Below are positions 9,199 through 18,844 of a stretch of DNA of 64,000 bases, piece by piece. This stretch comes from Eledone cirrhosa. Taxonomy: Eukaryota > Mollusca > Cephalopoda > Octopoda > Eledonidae. The stretch covers positions 79,334,925-79,398,924 of the forward strand of contig OZ024743.1 of assembly GCA_964016885.1 (NCBI GenBank), given 5' to 3'. The notes beneath the pieces were generated by a model. The model worked only from the letters and a program-made list of their open reading frames with translations. It did no database searches and was not told the origin of the DNA. The number at the start of each line of letters is the position of its first letter. Within the stretch, counting starts at the first letter, position 1. Both the position numbers and the translations under genes were made by a program.

Positions 9199-9522
9199 AC
9201 CCGAAGAACAGGAAAGGCACTGGGTATAAAAGTGTTCCGAGGTAAAGAATACCCCAAACCTCGCCTTATCACTGCTGGCCACAAAGCTGACTGGAAGTTA
9301 ATACCTAAAGAGGAAGAAGAAGAATTCTGTAAGTTAACAGAAGCAGATGTAAGAGAGACGAGATCAGTTCCATTGACTGCACCATTCCCACCATTGCTTC
9401 GAGAAATGATCCTGGCTGAGCGCGCCCGTAAAGGAGAAGATATTACAGAAGAATTGAGGTTAAAGTTAGCAATCCACCAAACCTCATTTTCTACTAAAGT
9501 TATACAAGATAAACAACGTTAA
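9199..9522 (+). CDS. MRPS34: Mitochondrial ribosomal protein S34 (mS34), exon 2
   Basis: After the acceptor TTATATAG the frame encodes 107 residues, from TRRTGKALGIKVFRGKEYPK to VIQDKQR, then TAA. Key family blocks are GKALGIKVFRGK (human GKAWGILTFKGK), DWKLIPKEEEEEF (human DWRLVPKHEEEAF) and FPPLLREMILAERARKGED (human YPPLLRAMIIAERQKNGD). The junction with exon 1 is seamless in phase 0. No membrane segment is present. The basic C-terminal tail is short compared with vertebrates. The assignment rests on these blocks and is strong; whether other splice forms exist cannot be seen. Confidence 0.9.
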   Translation, partial: TRRTGKALGIKVFRGKEYPKPRLITAGHKADWKLIPKEEEEEFCKLTEADVRETRSVPLTAPFPPLLREMILAERARKGEDITEELRLKLAIHQTSFSTKVIQDKQR

Positions 9523-9665
9523 CAGTTTCGCAATTATATTCTGTGTATATATAAAGATTGTGATTTGTTACCTCAGAAGTTGTTTGTTGTATATTTGTGT
9601 GGATACTGTAGCATTGTGATTCCCAAACTGTGTATATGTTATGATTAAAATAGATTGACTGACGG
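9523..9665 (+). other. MRPS34: MRPS34 3' UTR with ATTAAA signal
   Basis: AT-rich sequence follows the stop codon. ATTAAA at 9644-9649 is a plausible polyadenylation signal just before the repeat array begins. AATAAA first appears at 9711 within the array. Confidence 0.5.
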
Positions 9666-9667
9666 TA

Positions 9668-10440
9668 CAACAAACACTCTAGTTTTGTAATGTGGTTGTA
9701 CTGGTACCTCAATAAAATACGTCCAGTATACTCTGTAAAGTGGTTGTACTGGTGTCAGAATAAAATACATCCAGTACACTCTGTAAAGTGGTAGTACTGG
9801 TACCTTAATAAAATACACCCAGTACACTCTGTAAAGTGGTAGTACTGGTATCTCAATAAAATACACCCCATACACTCTATAAAGTGGTAGTGCTGATGCC
9901 ACAATAAAGTACACCATGCTATAAAATTGTAGTACTGGTGTCAATAAAATACACCCAGTACATTCAGTAAAGTGTTAGTGTTAGTGTCACAATAAAATAC
10001 ACCGCGCTGTAAAATGATAGTGCTGGTGACATAATAAAATACACCCAGTACATGCTATAACATGGTAGTACTAGTGACAATAAAATACACCCAGTACACT
10101 CTGTAAAGTGGTAGTCTTGGTGTCACAATAAAGTACACTCAGTACATTCTGTAAAGTGGTAGTGCTAGTGTCATGATATAATACACCCAGTACACTCTGT
10201 AAAGTGGTAGTGTTGGTGTCATGATAAAATACACTCAGTTCACTCTGTAAAGTGGTAGTGCTGGTGCCATACCCAGTGCACTCTGTAAAGTAGTGATTGT
10301 AGCGTGATAAAATGTACTGAGTATATGCTGTAAGGTGTAGTGCTAGTACTGCAATAAAAATGACTCAGTCCACCTTGTAAAGTAATGGAACCACTGGCCC
10401 CACTATAAAATGCTGCCAGTAGATGCTGTAAAGTAGTTGG
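9668..10440 (+). repeat. About fifteen 48-bp units derived from the RTE-like LINE 3' UTR
   Basis: Units read 'aataaaatacacccagtaca', 'ctctgtaaagtggtagtact', 'ggtgtcac'. Starts at 9711 and 9759 give a 48-bp period. The same unit occurs one to three times in LINE tails (8178-8300, 16240-16345, 41750-41850), where it reads 'cacccagcccacactgtaaagtgg'. AATAAA is present in most units. Confidence 0.8.
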
Positions 10441-10595
10441 TTTTAGGAATACCAACAGAATGGAATATATGAGTGAGATGTAGGCATCTAGCCTATCTTG
10501 CTTGAAAACCTGACAACCCATCAAACCCATGCAAACATGGAAAATAAACATAAAAAGGTGGTGATATTGATGATGATGACATTGTATCTGTGTTG
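10441..10595 (+). mobile_element. Terminal part of the LINE tail following the 48-bp array
   Basis: The sequence 'ggttttaggaataccaacag', 'cctatcttgcttgaaaacctgac', 'aacccatgcaaacatggaa' and the (GATGAT)-like end match the ends of LINE copies A and C in the same order. This shows the array lies inside a LINE 3' end. Confidence 0.7.
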
Positions 10596-10599
10596 TGTA

Positions 10600-10984
10600 A
10601 GAAGTTACTAAAAGATTTGGACTAGGATGGGTATTTGGCCACAAAACATTGCCTGAAAATGGTCCACATTGGCTGAAAAGGTCCTTAAGATGAGTATGAG
10701 ACCCACAAGGGCCTACAGTTTGCCTCTACAATTTTTGTTTGACAAATTTCACTCACAACACATTGGTTATCTACAGGCTACAAGAAGAAACTTTCTCAAG
10801 TCACCATACATAAAGCATAATAAAACCATAAAACATAAAACCACAGAGTTACGAAGCAAACCTGTTAACCACACAAGTGAAGTCAGGGGTTCTGCAACAA
10901 GTTGGGAAATTTGTCAGGCAAAAACTGAATGGTCTTAAAACACTTGTTTGTGTTATTTGTAGTGTTTCACACACATGTAATCAT
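10600..10984. other. Unassigned DNA
   Basis: A small open frame at 10669-10938 has no recognisable family, a lysine- and threonine-rich composition and no supporting context. I do not call it a gene. Confidence 0.4.
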
Positions 10985-10994
10985 ACATGTGTAT

Positions 10995-11262
10995 GACAAA
11001 AAACATCCAATCCCTCCTGTAAAGTGATAATGGTGGTGCCATGAAAAATGCTCCCAGTACAATCACTAAAGTGGTTGGCATTAGAAAAGGGCATTGACCA
11101 TAGAAAACTGAGCCGAAAAACATTGTATGATCAACTAACCAAGCACATATAGCATGGTTTCTATGGCTGGAGGCCCTACCTAACTCTGACCACTTTATTT
11201 TACAGCATGTACTTCGAAAATATTAATTGTGACACTGATACTACCAGCTTACAGGCTGATTT
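10995..11262. mobile_element. Two LINE tail fragments in inverted arrangement
   Basis: 10995-11130 (+) reads 'ctgtaaagtgataatggtgg', 'ctcccagtaca', 'ggttggcattagaaaagggc'. 11150-11260 read on the - strand gives 'ctgtaagctggtagtatcag', 'tgtcacaatt', 'agttaggtagggcctcc'. Both are the same tail, pointing toward each other. Confidence 0.55.
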
Positions 11263-11329
11263 TGTTATTGTTATATATATATATATATATATTTGTTTTG
11301 CAAGGTTTTTGATATGAAATCATGTGTCA

Positions 11330-11450
11330 AAACAAATATTGTTACACTTGTTATAAAAATGGCGTAGGCATACAATACAACAGGAGGAAACATAATAGCA
11401 CCACTGATGATGTTGCAGATGTGCAACGAAAGAACTTTGATAGACTATAT
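11330..11450 (+). mobile_element. PLE terminal-repeat fragment with hammerhead-like motif
   Basis: 'aaaatggcgtagg' (11357) followed by CTGATGA (11404-11410), a GTTGC/GCAAC stem, GAAA and 'gaactttga' parallels 50194-50290 and 52114-52210 at the ends of the GIY-YIG element. An (AT)n tract and then a LINE fragment interrupt it at about 11445. Confidence 0.5.
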
Positions 11451-11464
11451 ATATATATTTATAT

Positions 11465-11790
11465 CTGTCGTGAATGACCCAGCATGGATGTGTTGAGAAA
11501 GAAACTGTGTCTGAGAGGGATAGAATGTAGTGTGCAAGAGAGGAGACTGCGGAGGTATGGACATGTGATGCGCATGGAAGATGACCGATGGGTGAAGAAA
11601 TGCCAGTTGAAGGAAGATGTGGTAGAGGTAGACTACGAAAAACTTGGGCAGCGGTGGTGAGAACACCTCAGATCGCTGAAGCTCACGGTGGAGATGACAA
11701 AGGACCATGACAAGTGGAGAGATGCTGTGCTGAATAAGACCCGTCCCACCCTTGCAAGCAGGGAAAAGCGGACGTAAAATGATGATGATC
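11465..11790 (+). pseudogene. RTE-like LINE C-terminal fragment (copy D)
   Basis: The + strand encodes, with frameshifts, LRKKLCLRGIECSVQERRLR, RYGHVMRMEDDRW and GRxRLRKTW, and ends in a tail 'cagggaaaagcggacgtaaa' with (GAT)n. It is the same family as 7331, 13583 and 39814 but an older subfamily with a shorter 3' UTR. It sits inside the PLE fragment. Confidence 0.65.
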
Positions 11791-11849
11791 TGTATTTTTA
11801 ACCGTTGGTCAATCAATGATAAACGTTGATTGCCAAATAAATTAACTAT

Positions 11850-11965
11850 GGAGATATAAAAGATGCAGAAGCGAAAACCAACCAAACAGTGAGTGTGTTC
11901 TGTTATTATTTCTGGCAATATTACAACAACATGACCCTCCCCAAGTAAAACAATATATATACACC
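11850..11965 (+). mobile_element. PLE terminal-repeat 3' end
   Basis: 'gtgagtgtgttctgttatta', 'aacatgaccctccccaagta' and 'aacaatat' match the ends at 50390-50436 and 52317-52367. With 11330-11450 it is the other half of one terminal repeat split by the LINE at 11465-11790. Confidence 0.55.
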
Positions 11966-11969
11966 TTCT

Positions 11970-12405
11970 TTGCCCACTCCTTCCAGTGGGTCCTGTCAGA
12001 AGTAACCACTTCAAGTGATCTGGCTGGATCCCCAAGTGAGACCAGCCAAGCTCATGGATGTTATCCAACCATCTTGCTCGGGGTCTACCTCTGCGTCTCC
12101 TACCTGTTGGTTTTGCCCGTAATATCTGTCCAGCGATTCTTTCTTGAGACATTCTAACCACATGTCCATAGTATTGGAGCTGTGATCCCTCAATTCGGAG
12201 AAGTAGCAGCTCTACCTGGAGTGACTCTCTGATCTCAGAGCTACGCACTTTATCGAGTAACATTACTCCAAAGAACATTTGGAGGAATCCCATTTCAGCT
12301 GTTTGTATTCACGATCGTATTCTTTCGGTCATTACCCAAGATTCATGATCATAGGTAAGGGTCGGCACAAAAACTGAATTGAAGATAGCGAGTTTGGCTT
12401 TTACG
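11970..12405 (-). pseudogene. RTE/BovB-like LINE C-terminal region (3' part of an inverted insertion)
   Basis: On the - strand: KAKLAIFNSVFVPTLTYDHE, ESWVMTERIRS, then (after a stop) GFLQMFFGVMLLDKVRSSEI, LQVELLLLRIEGSQLQYYGH, VVRMSQERIAGQILRAKPTG, RRRRGRPRARWLDNIHELGW. The GRPxxRWxDxI motif and LxYxGHVxRM are typical of the RTE-clade ORF2 end. At least one stop is present. Confidence 0.75.
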
Positions 12406-12479
12406 CCTACCTCCCACCTGGCTATTATGCCTACCTCCCTTTGATTACTGAATGTGAAGCCGGGTTGGAAGTGGTATCA

Positions 12480-12790
12480 TGACTGGCAGGTGTAAAATCA
12501 ATTAACTGGAATTTGCAGATGACATGGTGTTACTCAACTCGAGAAAAGATGATCTTCGACTTGCTCTTGATAGGTTTGATGCTGCGTGCTGCGTGGCTGG
12601 AATAAAAATCATTGCTGCGAAAACTGAGACACTCGTCCTCTCAAGGAAGCCTGCGCAGTGCACTCTACATGTGAATGGAGTTCCACTGAAGCAGGTAGAG
12701 AAGTTCAAGTATCTCGAGTCCGTGTTCATGAGTGATGGAAGGCAGGAGGCTGAATTAGATGCAAGAATTGCAAAAGCTGGTGCAGTAATA
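12480..12790 (+). pseudogene. RT-domain piece of the same LINE, in opposite orientation
   Basis: The + strand reads LEFADDMVLLNSRKDDLRLA, FDAACCVAGIKIIAAKTETL, VNGVPLKQVEKFKYLESVF and ARIAKAGAV. FADD is RT motif C. In an intact ORF2 this block lies just before the block encoded at 11970-12405, but here it is inverted relative to it. The piece ends at an (AT)n tract. Confidence 0.75.
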
Positions 12791-12794
12791 TATA

Positions 12795-13030
12795 TATATA
12801 TATATTGTTATATTTGGGGATGGTCATGTTGCCAGCATTACCCATAAAAAAAAAAAACACACACACCATATGATTTTCACTTTTTAACTTTATTTTTATT
12901 ACTAGTTATTGGTTAGGTCATCAAAGTTCTTTCGTCACACATTCTGTGACCTCCTCAATGACTATTCTCTTTTGTGCCTCCTCTTCTTGCTGATCTTATT
13001 CTGTTACTCTATTTTACATCAAGAATTTTG
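12795..13030 (-). mobile_element. PLE terminal-repeat fragment, antisense, with degenerate hammerhead-like motif
   Basis: Read on the - strand: 'agtcattgaggaggtcacag', 'tgtgtgacgaaagaacttt' (12916-12963), then 'gctggcaacatgacca' and 'aatataacaatat' ending at the (AT)n at 12790-12806. It matches 50240-50436. The core CTGA is TTGA here. Confidence 0.6.
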
Positions 13031-13064
13031 CCAAAAAATAAATAAACCAAAAACCTGCCAGAAA

Positions 13065-13182
13065 CTCTTCTATATGAGTGAGACATGGTCACCCAACCCA
13101 ACTTGCCTCTAATTGGGCTAACCTGTCTAACCCATGCTAGCGTGGAAGATAGACGTAATCGATGATGATGATGATGATGATC
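13065..13182 (+). mobile_element. RTE-like LINE 3' tail fragment
   Basis: 'atgagtgagacatggtca', 'acctgtctaacccatgctag', 'cgtggaagatagacgtaa' and (GAT)n at 13161-13182 reproduce the LINE copy A 3' terminus (16400-16508). Confidence 0.75.
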
Positions 13183-13264
13183 GACAATAATGAGAAGGTT
13201 ACAACTTGGCAGTGTCGTTAGAATGTCAGCTAGAAAGCTTTGCATTATTTGTTTTGGTTCTCTC

Positions 13265-13345
13265 CTGTCTGAGTTCAAATCCTGCTGAGATCAACTTTGC
13301 CTCTTATCCATTTGAGGTCGATAATAAAAGTCAATTCTTTCTCTA
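13265..13345 (+). mobile_element. SINE fragment
   Basis: 'gagttcaaatcctgctgaga', 'tcaactttgcct' and 'gaggtcgataataaaagtca' are a diverged SINE middle section. The tail is missing. Confidence 0.55.
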
Positions 13346-13582
13346 TATCTCTTTCTCACTTCCATTCTCTTATTCTCTCTATCCTTCTCTGGAGAGACTG
13401 TTGAGACCTGGAGTGGAGCTGGGCTCCACCTGGTTTAAACAAATAATTGATGTATGTAATTATGGTGTCCCTAGGACAACCGCAGGAATTATGGGAGAAA
13501 AAGGAAAGTATATATATATATATACACATATATATATATTGGTATACACACACACACACACATATATATATATACGTACACA
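13346..13582. repeat. TC-rich and (AT)n/(CA)n sequence before LINE copy A
   Basis: 13346-13385 is TC-rich. 13509-13578 is made of (AT)n, 'acacatatat' and (CA)n tracts. The LINE begins directly after the last tract. Confidence 0.7.
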
Positions 13583-16205
13583 TGCAGGAGATTTTAACGG
13601 ACACATAGGTAAACACTGCGACGGCTTCAATAGAGTACATGGAGGCCATGGAGTTGGCACAAGGAATGAGGAAGGATTCAGACTTCTAGAATTCTGCGAC
13701 GCCAATGACATGTCGATATGTAACACAAACTTTAAAAAACCCGACAACCACCTGATCACCTATAGATCAGGGGAGCACTCTAGTCAGTTAGATTTTATCC
13801 TCATCAGAGGACGTGACAGATGGACGGTCGTAAACACAAAAGCCTTCCCTAGTGAGGAATGTACATCCCAACATAGCTTAGTTGTCAGCGACCTCACGGT
13901 CAGAACTAGACGAGCCCTGAAACAGAGGCCAACCTGGAGAAGAAAGATCTGGAAGCTGAAAGTCCCCTCAACCAGTAACAGATTTAAAGATATTTTACTC
14001 AACGCCTACGACAGTAAAGAAGAACAGATATAGACATTTAACGTAGAAGAGAACTGGGAGTTCCTAAAAAATAACTTACTAGAGGCGACGGATGAGGTTT
14101 GTGGCTGGAGTAAGACCTCAAGCAGGAGGAGAGTGACTTGGTGGTGGAACAATAAGGTAGATGAAGCAGTCAAGGCCAAGAGACAGGCATGGAAAGAATG
14201 GAAGAACGGGGGGAGCAGGGTACATTACATAGAGACCAAGAGGGAAGCTAGGCGACAAGTATACTTAGCTAGGAGGGAAGCAGAGGATAGAAAATTCAAG
14301 CATGTTTTACAACGTGAGGACCAGAAACAGGAGGTATTCAAGATTGCGAGGCAGTGTGTCAGAGATAGTTGTGATGTCATTGGAGAGAAGTGTATCCGGA
14401 ATGATAAAGGTGAGCTTGCCCTCACAAGTGCTGAGAAGAAAGATGCATGGAAGAGTCATTATGATAGATTACTAAATGAGGAGAATGCATGGGAAGAAGA
14501 GACCCTACCCCACGTAGACCCTATAGAGGGACCAGCAGTACAAGTCAGCGGCAGCGTAGTAAGTAAGGCAATCAGAGATATGAAGATAGGGAAGGCAACC
14601 GGCCCATCGGGTATAGCTGCCGAGATGCTGAAGGCATCTGGGTCTGTAGGTCACACTATAACCACACGTATCGTTAACCAGGTAATACTAGAGGGGGCCA
14701 TACCAAAAGATTGGTGCAGTAGCATCATTGTCAACTGCTACAAAGGTAAAGGCGATGCACTAGATAGAGGAAACTATAGAGGTATAAAGTTGATGGACCA
14801 GGTCATGAAAGTAACAGAAAGAGTTATAGCACAGCTGATTAGGGACCGGGTGAATATAGACGAGATGCAATTTGGGTTTGTACCAGGGAAAGGCACCACT
14901 GATGCGCTCTTCCTTGTGAGGCAATTACAGGAAAAGTACCTAGCTAAAAGTAAGCCACTCTACTTGGCATTTGTTGACCTTGAGAAAGCCTTTGACAGAG
15001 TTCCACGTGCAGTAATCTGGTGGGCTCTTAGAAAACTAGGAGTAGATGAATGGCTTGTGAAAGCGGTACAAGCCATGTATAGGGGAGCAGTCAGCAAAGT
15101 TAGGATTGGCAATGAGTATAGCGAGGAATTTAGCGTACAGGTTGGGGTCCACCAGGGCTCTGTTCTTAGCCCTCTCCTGTTCACCATAGTCCTGCAGGCA
15201 ATAACGGAGGAGTTTAAGACCGGATGCCCATGGGAACTCCTGTATGCTGATGACCTCGCACTCATAGCTGAATCTATGGTAGAACTAGAGAATAAATTCC
15301 AAACCTGGAAGCAGGGACTAGAGAGAAAGGGCCTCAAAGTCAACATGACAAAGACTAAGGTCCTTATAAGTAGACGAGAAAACAGAACCCAGATCCCCTC
15401 AGGGAAATGGCCTTGCTCAGTATGTAGGAAAGGTGTAGGTAGGAACTCCATTCTTTGCCCCAAATGCAAACAATGGGTACACAAGAGATGTAGCGGGATC
15501 TCAGGAAGCTTAATTAAGAATGTAGGATTCACATGCAGCAGCTGTGCTGAAACAGCAAGCAAACAGCCACAGGAAACAAGTACCACCAATCTCTGGGAGG
15601 GCCCTGTAGAAACAGTAGACAGCTTCTGCTACCTAGGTGACCGAATTAGCAACGGAGGTGGGTGCTCAGAAAGTACAATAACTAGGGTAAGAACGGGATG
15701 GAAGAAGTTTAGGGAACTACTACCACTGCTAGCTGCAAAAGGCTTCTCCCTCAGAATGAAAGGCAGACTGTATGATGCGTGTATCCGAACAGCGATGTTG
15801 CATGGTAGTGAGACCTGGGCGCTGAAGGTGGAAGACTTACGTAGATTAGAGAGAAACGAAGCCTGCATGCTCCGATGGATGTGTAACAGTAATATACGTG
15901 AACGACAAAGCATAAATGAATTGAGAGAGAGACTGAGCATAAGAGGAATCAAATGCTGTGTGCAGGAGAGGCGGTTACGCTGGTATGGACATGTGATGCG
16001 TATGAAGGATGACAGCTGCATAAAAAGGTGCAGAGCACTAGAAGTTGATGGAAACCGCGGAGTGGGGAGACCCAAGATGACTTGGGATGAGGTGATAAAA
16101 GCCGACCTTACCCAACTACACCTCTCAAAGTCAATGACACACGACCGTGACTTCTGGCGTCACGCAGTAATACAGGGTACCCGACCTCCCATGGGTACAT
16201 GCTGA
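13583..16205 (+). pseudogene. LINE ORF2: AP endonuclease (partial), reverse transcriptase, cysteine finger
   Basis: One reading frame covers 13583-16205 with a single TAG at 14031-14033. Domains in order: C-terminal half of an AP-type endonuclease (GDFNGHIG, SQLDFILIRG, SQHSLVVSDL; 13586-13900); RT with FVDLEKAFDRVP (about 14970), GVHQGSVLSPLLF (about 15145) and YADD (15243-15254); a PHD-like finger starting CSVCRKGVGRNSILCPKCKQ (15414) and ending TCSSC (15546); and the C-terminal region with GSETWA, RLRWYGHVMRM and GRPKMTWDEVI. These motifs place it in the RTE/Jockey superfamily, closest in style to RTE. The protein would copy its RNA at a nicked genomic site. Clade assignment needs a tree. 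Confidence 0.85.
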
Positions 16206-16508
16206 AGCATATAAACAATATGCCCCCCCCCCCCCCACCGCAAGGTGGTCGTGGAGGTGCCACGGCAAAAAAGCACCCAGCCCACACTGTAAAGTGGACG
16301 TGTAGGCGCCACGAAAAAGCACCCAGCACTCACTGTAAATGAGGTTGGTGTTAGGAAGGGCATCCAGCTGTAGAAATCAAGCCAGATCAGTTCCTGTATG
16401 AGCAAGGCATGGTCAGCCGACCAGACGCTGCCCACAACAGGACAACCCGTCTAACCCATGCTAGCGTGGAAGAACGGACGTAAAACGGTGATGATGATGA
16501 TGATGATG
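13583..16508 (+). mobile_element. 5'-truncated RTE-like LINE, copy A
   Basis: The element starts within the endonuclease domain right after a microsatellite, continues through RT and a C-terminal region, and ends in a 3' UTR with two ~48-bp repeats, 'aacccatgctagcgtggaag' and (GAT)n at 16488-16508. It is nearly identical to the copy at 39814-41968, so it is young. It cannot be autonomous: the 5' end is gone and one stop interrupts the frame (14031-14033). Confidence 0.88.
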
Positions 16509-17630
16509 CACATATATATATATAGGTATATATATATATATATGTGTATTTATGTTTATACTAGTGTTGTGTCCCTTTAGTGCTTCAATAAAATACTGGG
16601 GTTGATATGATGGACTAAAGACTTGAAGTTGGTACCCCAGCATGGCCACAGACATGATAACATATACTAAAAATCCTTTTTTCCTCATCAGTGTTTGGTT
16701 TGCCAATAAAACCTATGAGACAACACCTGGTATTTTGACAGCTTGTGACCTTCAAGTAGAACCAACAACCATCCAGTCAGAGAGTGTGACCTGCAAAGGT
16801 CATGACTGATATCTCACTGGAGATTTCCACAAATATATATTTCTAGCTATCTTTAAATTTATTGGACAAAAGTTATAGAATGATGCATATATTAAAAAAA
16901 GGATAAAAACCAACTTAAGAAATGAACAAAAGGGGATGGGATAGAGAAGGGCAGATCTGGTTGTGTAGGGAAGTAAAGAAAGGGTTATAAATTGTAATGA
17001 TATTCATACAGTGAGTTAAATAGATATATTGGCAACAAAAGACAACTAATACCAGTTATTACCTTCACACACATATATCCAACCCACAAATACATTGATT
17101 ACCTCCCTTCCTAAACCTCTCTAACGTGGAAGATACCATTTGACCATCCATTTTCCAAGATGGCTGGCTCAATACACATGTGTGTTTTTCCCCTCATATC
17201 CCTGTTCCTTTTTCTCATCACTCTTTACTTTCAATTTATCTTCTATTTCTAACTCTATCTTCTGATGAAGGACTAGTGTCTGAAATGTTAATACTCTCTT
17301 CTCTTCCGGCTATTTCAAGTGTTAAACTAATATATTTCTTCCATGTACTGTGTTGTTTGTTTGTTATTTCTGTTTGCCTTTTACACATACACACAAATAT
17401 ATATATATATATTAGGAGCAGTGCCTGGGTATTTAACATCTTAGACAAGCCAGACATTGTGCCTCCCCTTCTTCTAGTTATGAGCCCCATTCTCTTAAAT
17501 AAAATAATTTCAACTTGCAGTTTGGTAAGCTGACAAACCCAGTTTTGACACTTCTTGCTCTGACTATACTAAAACAATTTCTAAGCCAGCCAGCATTTTC
17601 CACTTCACAGTTTATATTCACCCACTCCAA
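16509..17630. other. Mostly unassigned DNA with (AT)n, a SINE tail and a hammerhead-like motif
   Basis: 16511-16545 is (AT)n. 16575-16660 is a second SINE-type tail ('aataaaatactggggttgat', 'ccagcatggccacaga'). 17263-17290 reads CTGATGA, GGAC-TAGT-GTCT and GAAA. The remainder shows no family I recognise. Confidence 0.45.
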
Positions 17631-17635
17631 ATCAT

Positions 17636-18240
17636 AATAATAATAATGAAATTATTGTGTACAGTGTTCAGGTGCACTACAATTCATCAAAGGTGCATGT
17701 ACAGTACATAGAATAATGTACAAATGTCAGGAAAGTGAACAGTGTATGAGTCATGATATACTTGTGTGCGTGTGTCTGGAGGGGGAATATTAGGTGTAGT
17801 TTTGGCAAATTTCATGAAGCATGGAGGTTTTAAAGGATGCAGTGTCTTGGCAGCTAACAACTGATGCAGGTAGTTTGTTCCATGCTTCAGCAACTCTGAG
17901 CATGAAAAAATGTTTCCGAAACCCATGGGAGCTGTGCTGTTTTCTGACTTTGTAGGCATGCCCACTTGTGTTAGACACATGGAAATCAAAAAGGTGCTCA
18001 GGGTTGTTGTTGAGAAGATGGTTTATAATTTTGTGGGTGTTTACCAAGTCAGTTGCCAGACGTTGGAGCTTCAATGTATCCATACCCAGGGAAGCAAGGT
18101 GTTCAGAGTATGGTAGATGCCTGATGGAGGGTATTCGCTTGGTTACACAACTCTGGACAGTTTCCAGGAGGTCAATGTTCTGAGCAAGATAGGGGTTCCA
18201 TACTGGTGATGCAAATTCTAAGTGTGGCTGCACTATAGCT
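17636..18240 (-). pseudogene. C-terminal part of a CR1/L2-like LINE
   Basis: On the - strand an uninterrupted 147-codon frame (17790-18233) reads MQPHLEFASPVWNPYLAQNI, DLLETVQSCVTKRIPSIRHL, YSEHLASLGMDTLKLQRLAT, DLVNTHKIINHLLN, and VAEAWNKLPASVVSCQDTAS. The pattern RxHLEYASPVWNPxxxxDIxxLExVQRxxTK...LPYxERLxxLxxxTLxxRRxxxDLIxxYKI...WNxLPxxVVxxxSxxxFK is the standard C-terminal tail of CR1/L2-type non-LTR ORF2. Only this tail remains. The 3' flank extends to 17636. One 61-bp segment here is the progenitor of the 16-unit array at 5180-6155. Confidence 0.8.
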
Positions 18241-18374
18241 ATATACAGCTTTAAATAGATAGCTGAGTGATGTTAAGACACCCTCAACCTTTATGACAAT
18301 TTTCATGTGACAGGACACAACACTAAAAGATCCCATTTACTACATTGGATATTTTCACAACACCACAGAAAAGG

Positions 18375-18467
18375 CTTCTACAGCACTAGAACTGTTTCAT
18401 TCGTATGAAATCATCAGGGCATTTCTGATTATTTCATATGAATGAAAGAGTTCTAGTCATGTAGAAA
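18375..18467. repeat. Short palindrome, 43-bp arms, 7-bp spacer
   Basis: Left arm 18375-18417 ('cttctacagcactagaactg...') and right arm 18425-18467 pair with a few mismatches. A related half ('gaatgaaacagttctattcctgtagaagcc') occurs at 19938-19970, so it is a dispersed repeat. Confidence 0.7.
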
Positions 18468-18534
18468 CGTTTTCTATATTAAAATTTGTTTGTTGTTCTC
18501 ACTCTACTTATTATGTATTGAGTACCTTATTTAC

Positions 18535-18730
18535 TGTGGTTACCCCTGATTCTATTCGGCATAATGTAGTTGGTGGTAGGAAGGGATCTAGCTGTTAAAA
18601 TCCTTGTCAAAATACAGTTCCACCTGAGCAAGGTATGGCGCTGCCAACTGGCCAGACTTGTCTCATGACCTGTGTGACTTATCTCACCCATGCAGGGACT
18701 AATATACATTAAACGGTGATGATGTTTTTA
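18535..18730 (+). mobile_element. RTE-like LINE 3' tail fragment
   Basis: 'gtagttggtggtaggaaggg', 'atctagctgttaaaatcctt', 'gagcaaggtatggcgctgcc', 'ctcacccatgcagggac' and 'aaacggtgatgatg' follow the LINE tail order. Diverged. Confidence 0.6.
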
Positions 18731-18744
18731 TGTCCCGTAATTTA

Positions 18745-18840
18745 ATGGTTCGACAAAAAAGTGATAAAAATAAATAAGTACTGCGATCGATATGATTGAC
18801 TAAATTAAGGCGGCAGTGGCCCAGCATGGCCACAGTCTTT
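18745..18840 (+). mobile_element. SINE tail of a second type
   Basis: 'gataaaaataaataagtact', 'gcgatcgatatgattgacta', 'ggcccagcatggccacagtc' is the tail type also seen at 16575-16660, 37735-37795 and 43962-44010. Confidence 0.5.
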
Positions 18841-18844
18841 TGTC

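Noticed and set aside
10669..10938. 89-codon open frame downstream of MRPS34
   Set aside because: No family resemblance, start context or splice signals; sits between LINE tails.
14225..16075. Antisense open frames of 66-209 codons across LINE copies A and B
   Set aside because: They are shadows of the ORF2 frame, identical in both copies because the nucleotide sequence is.
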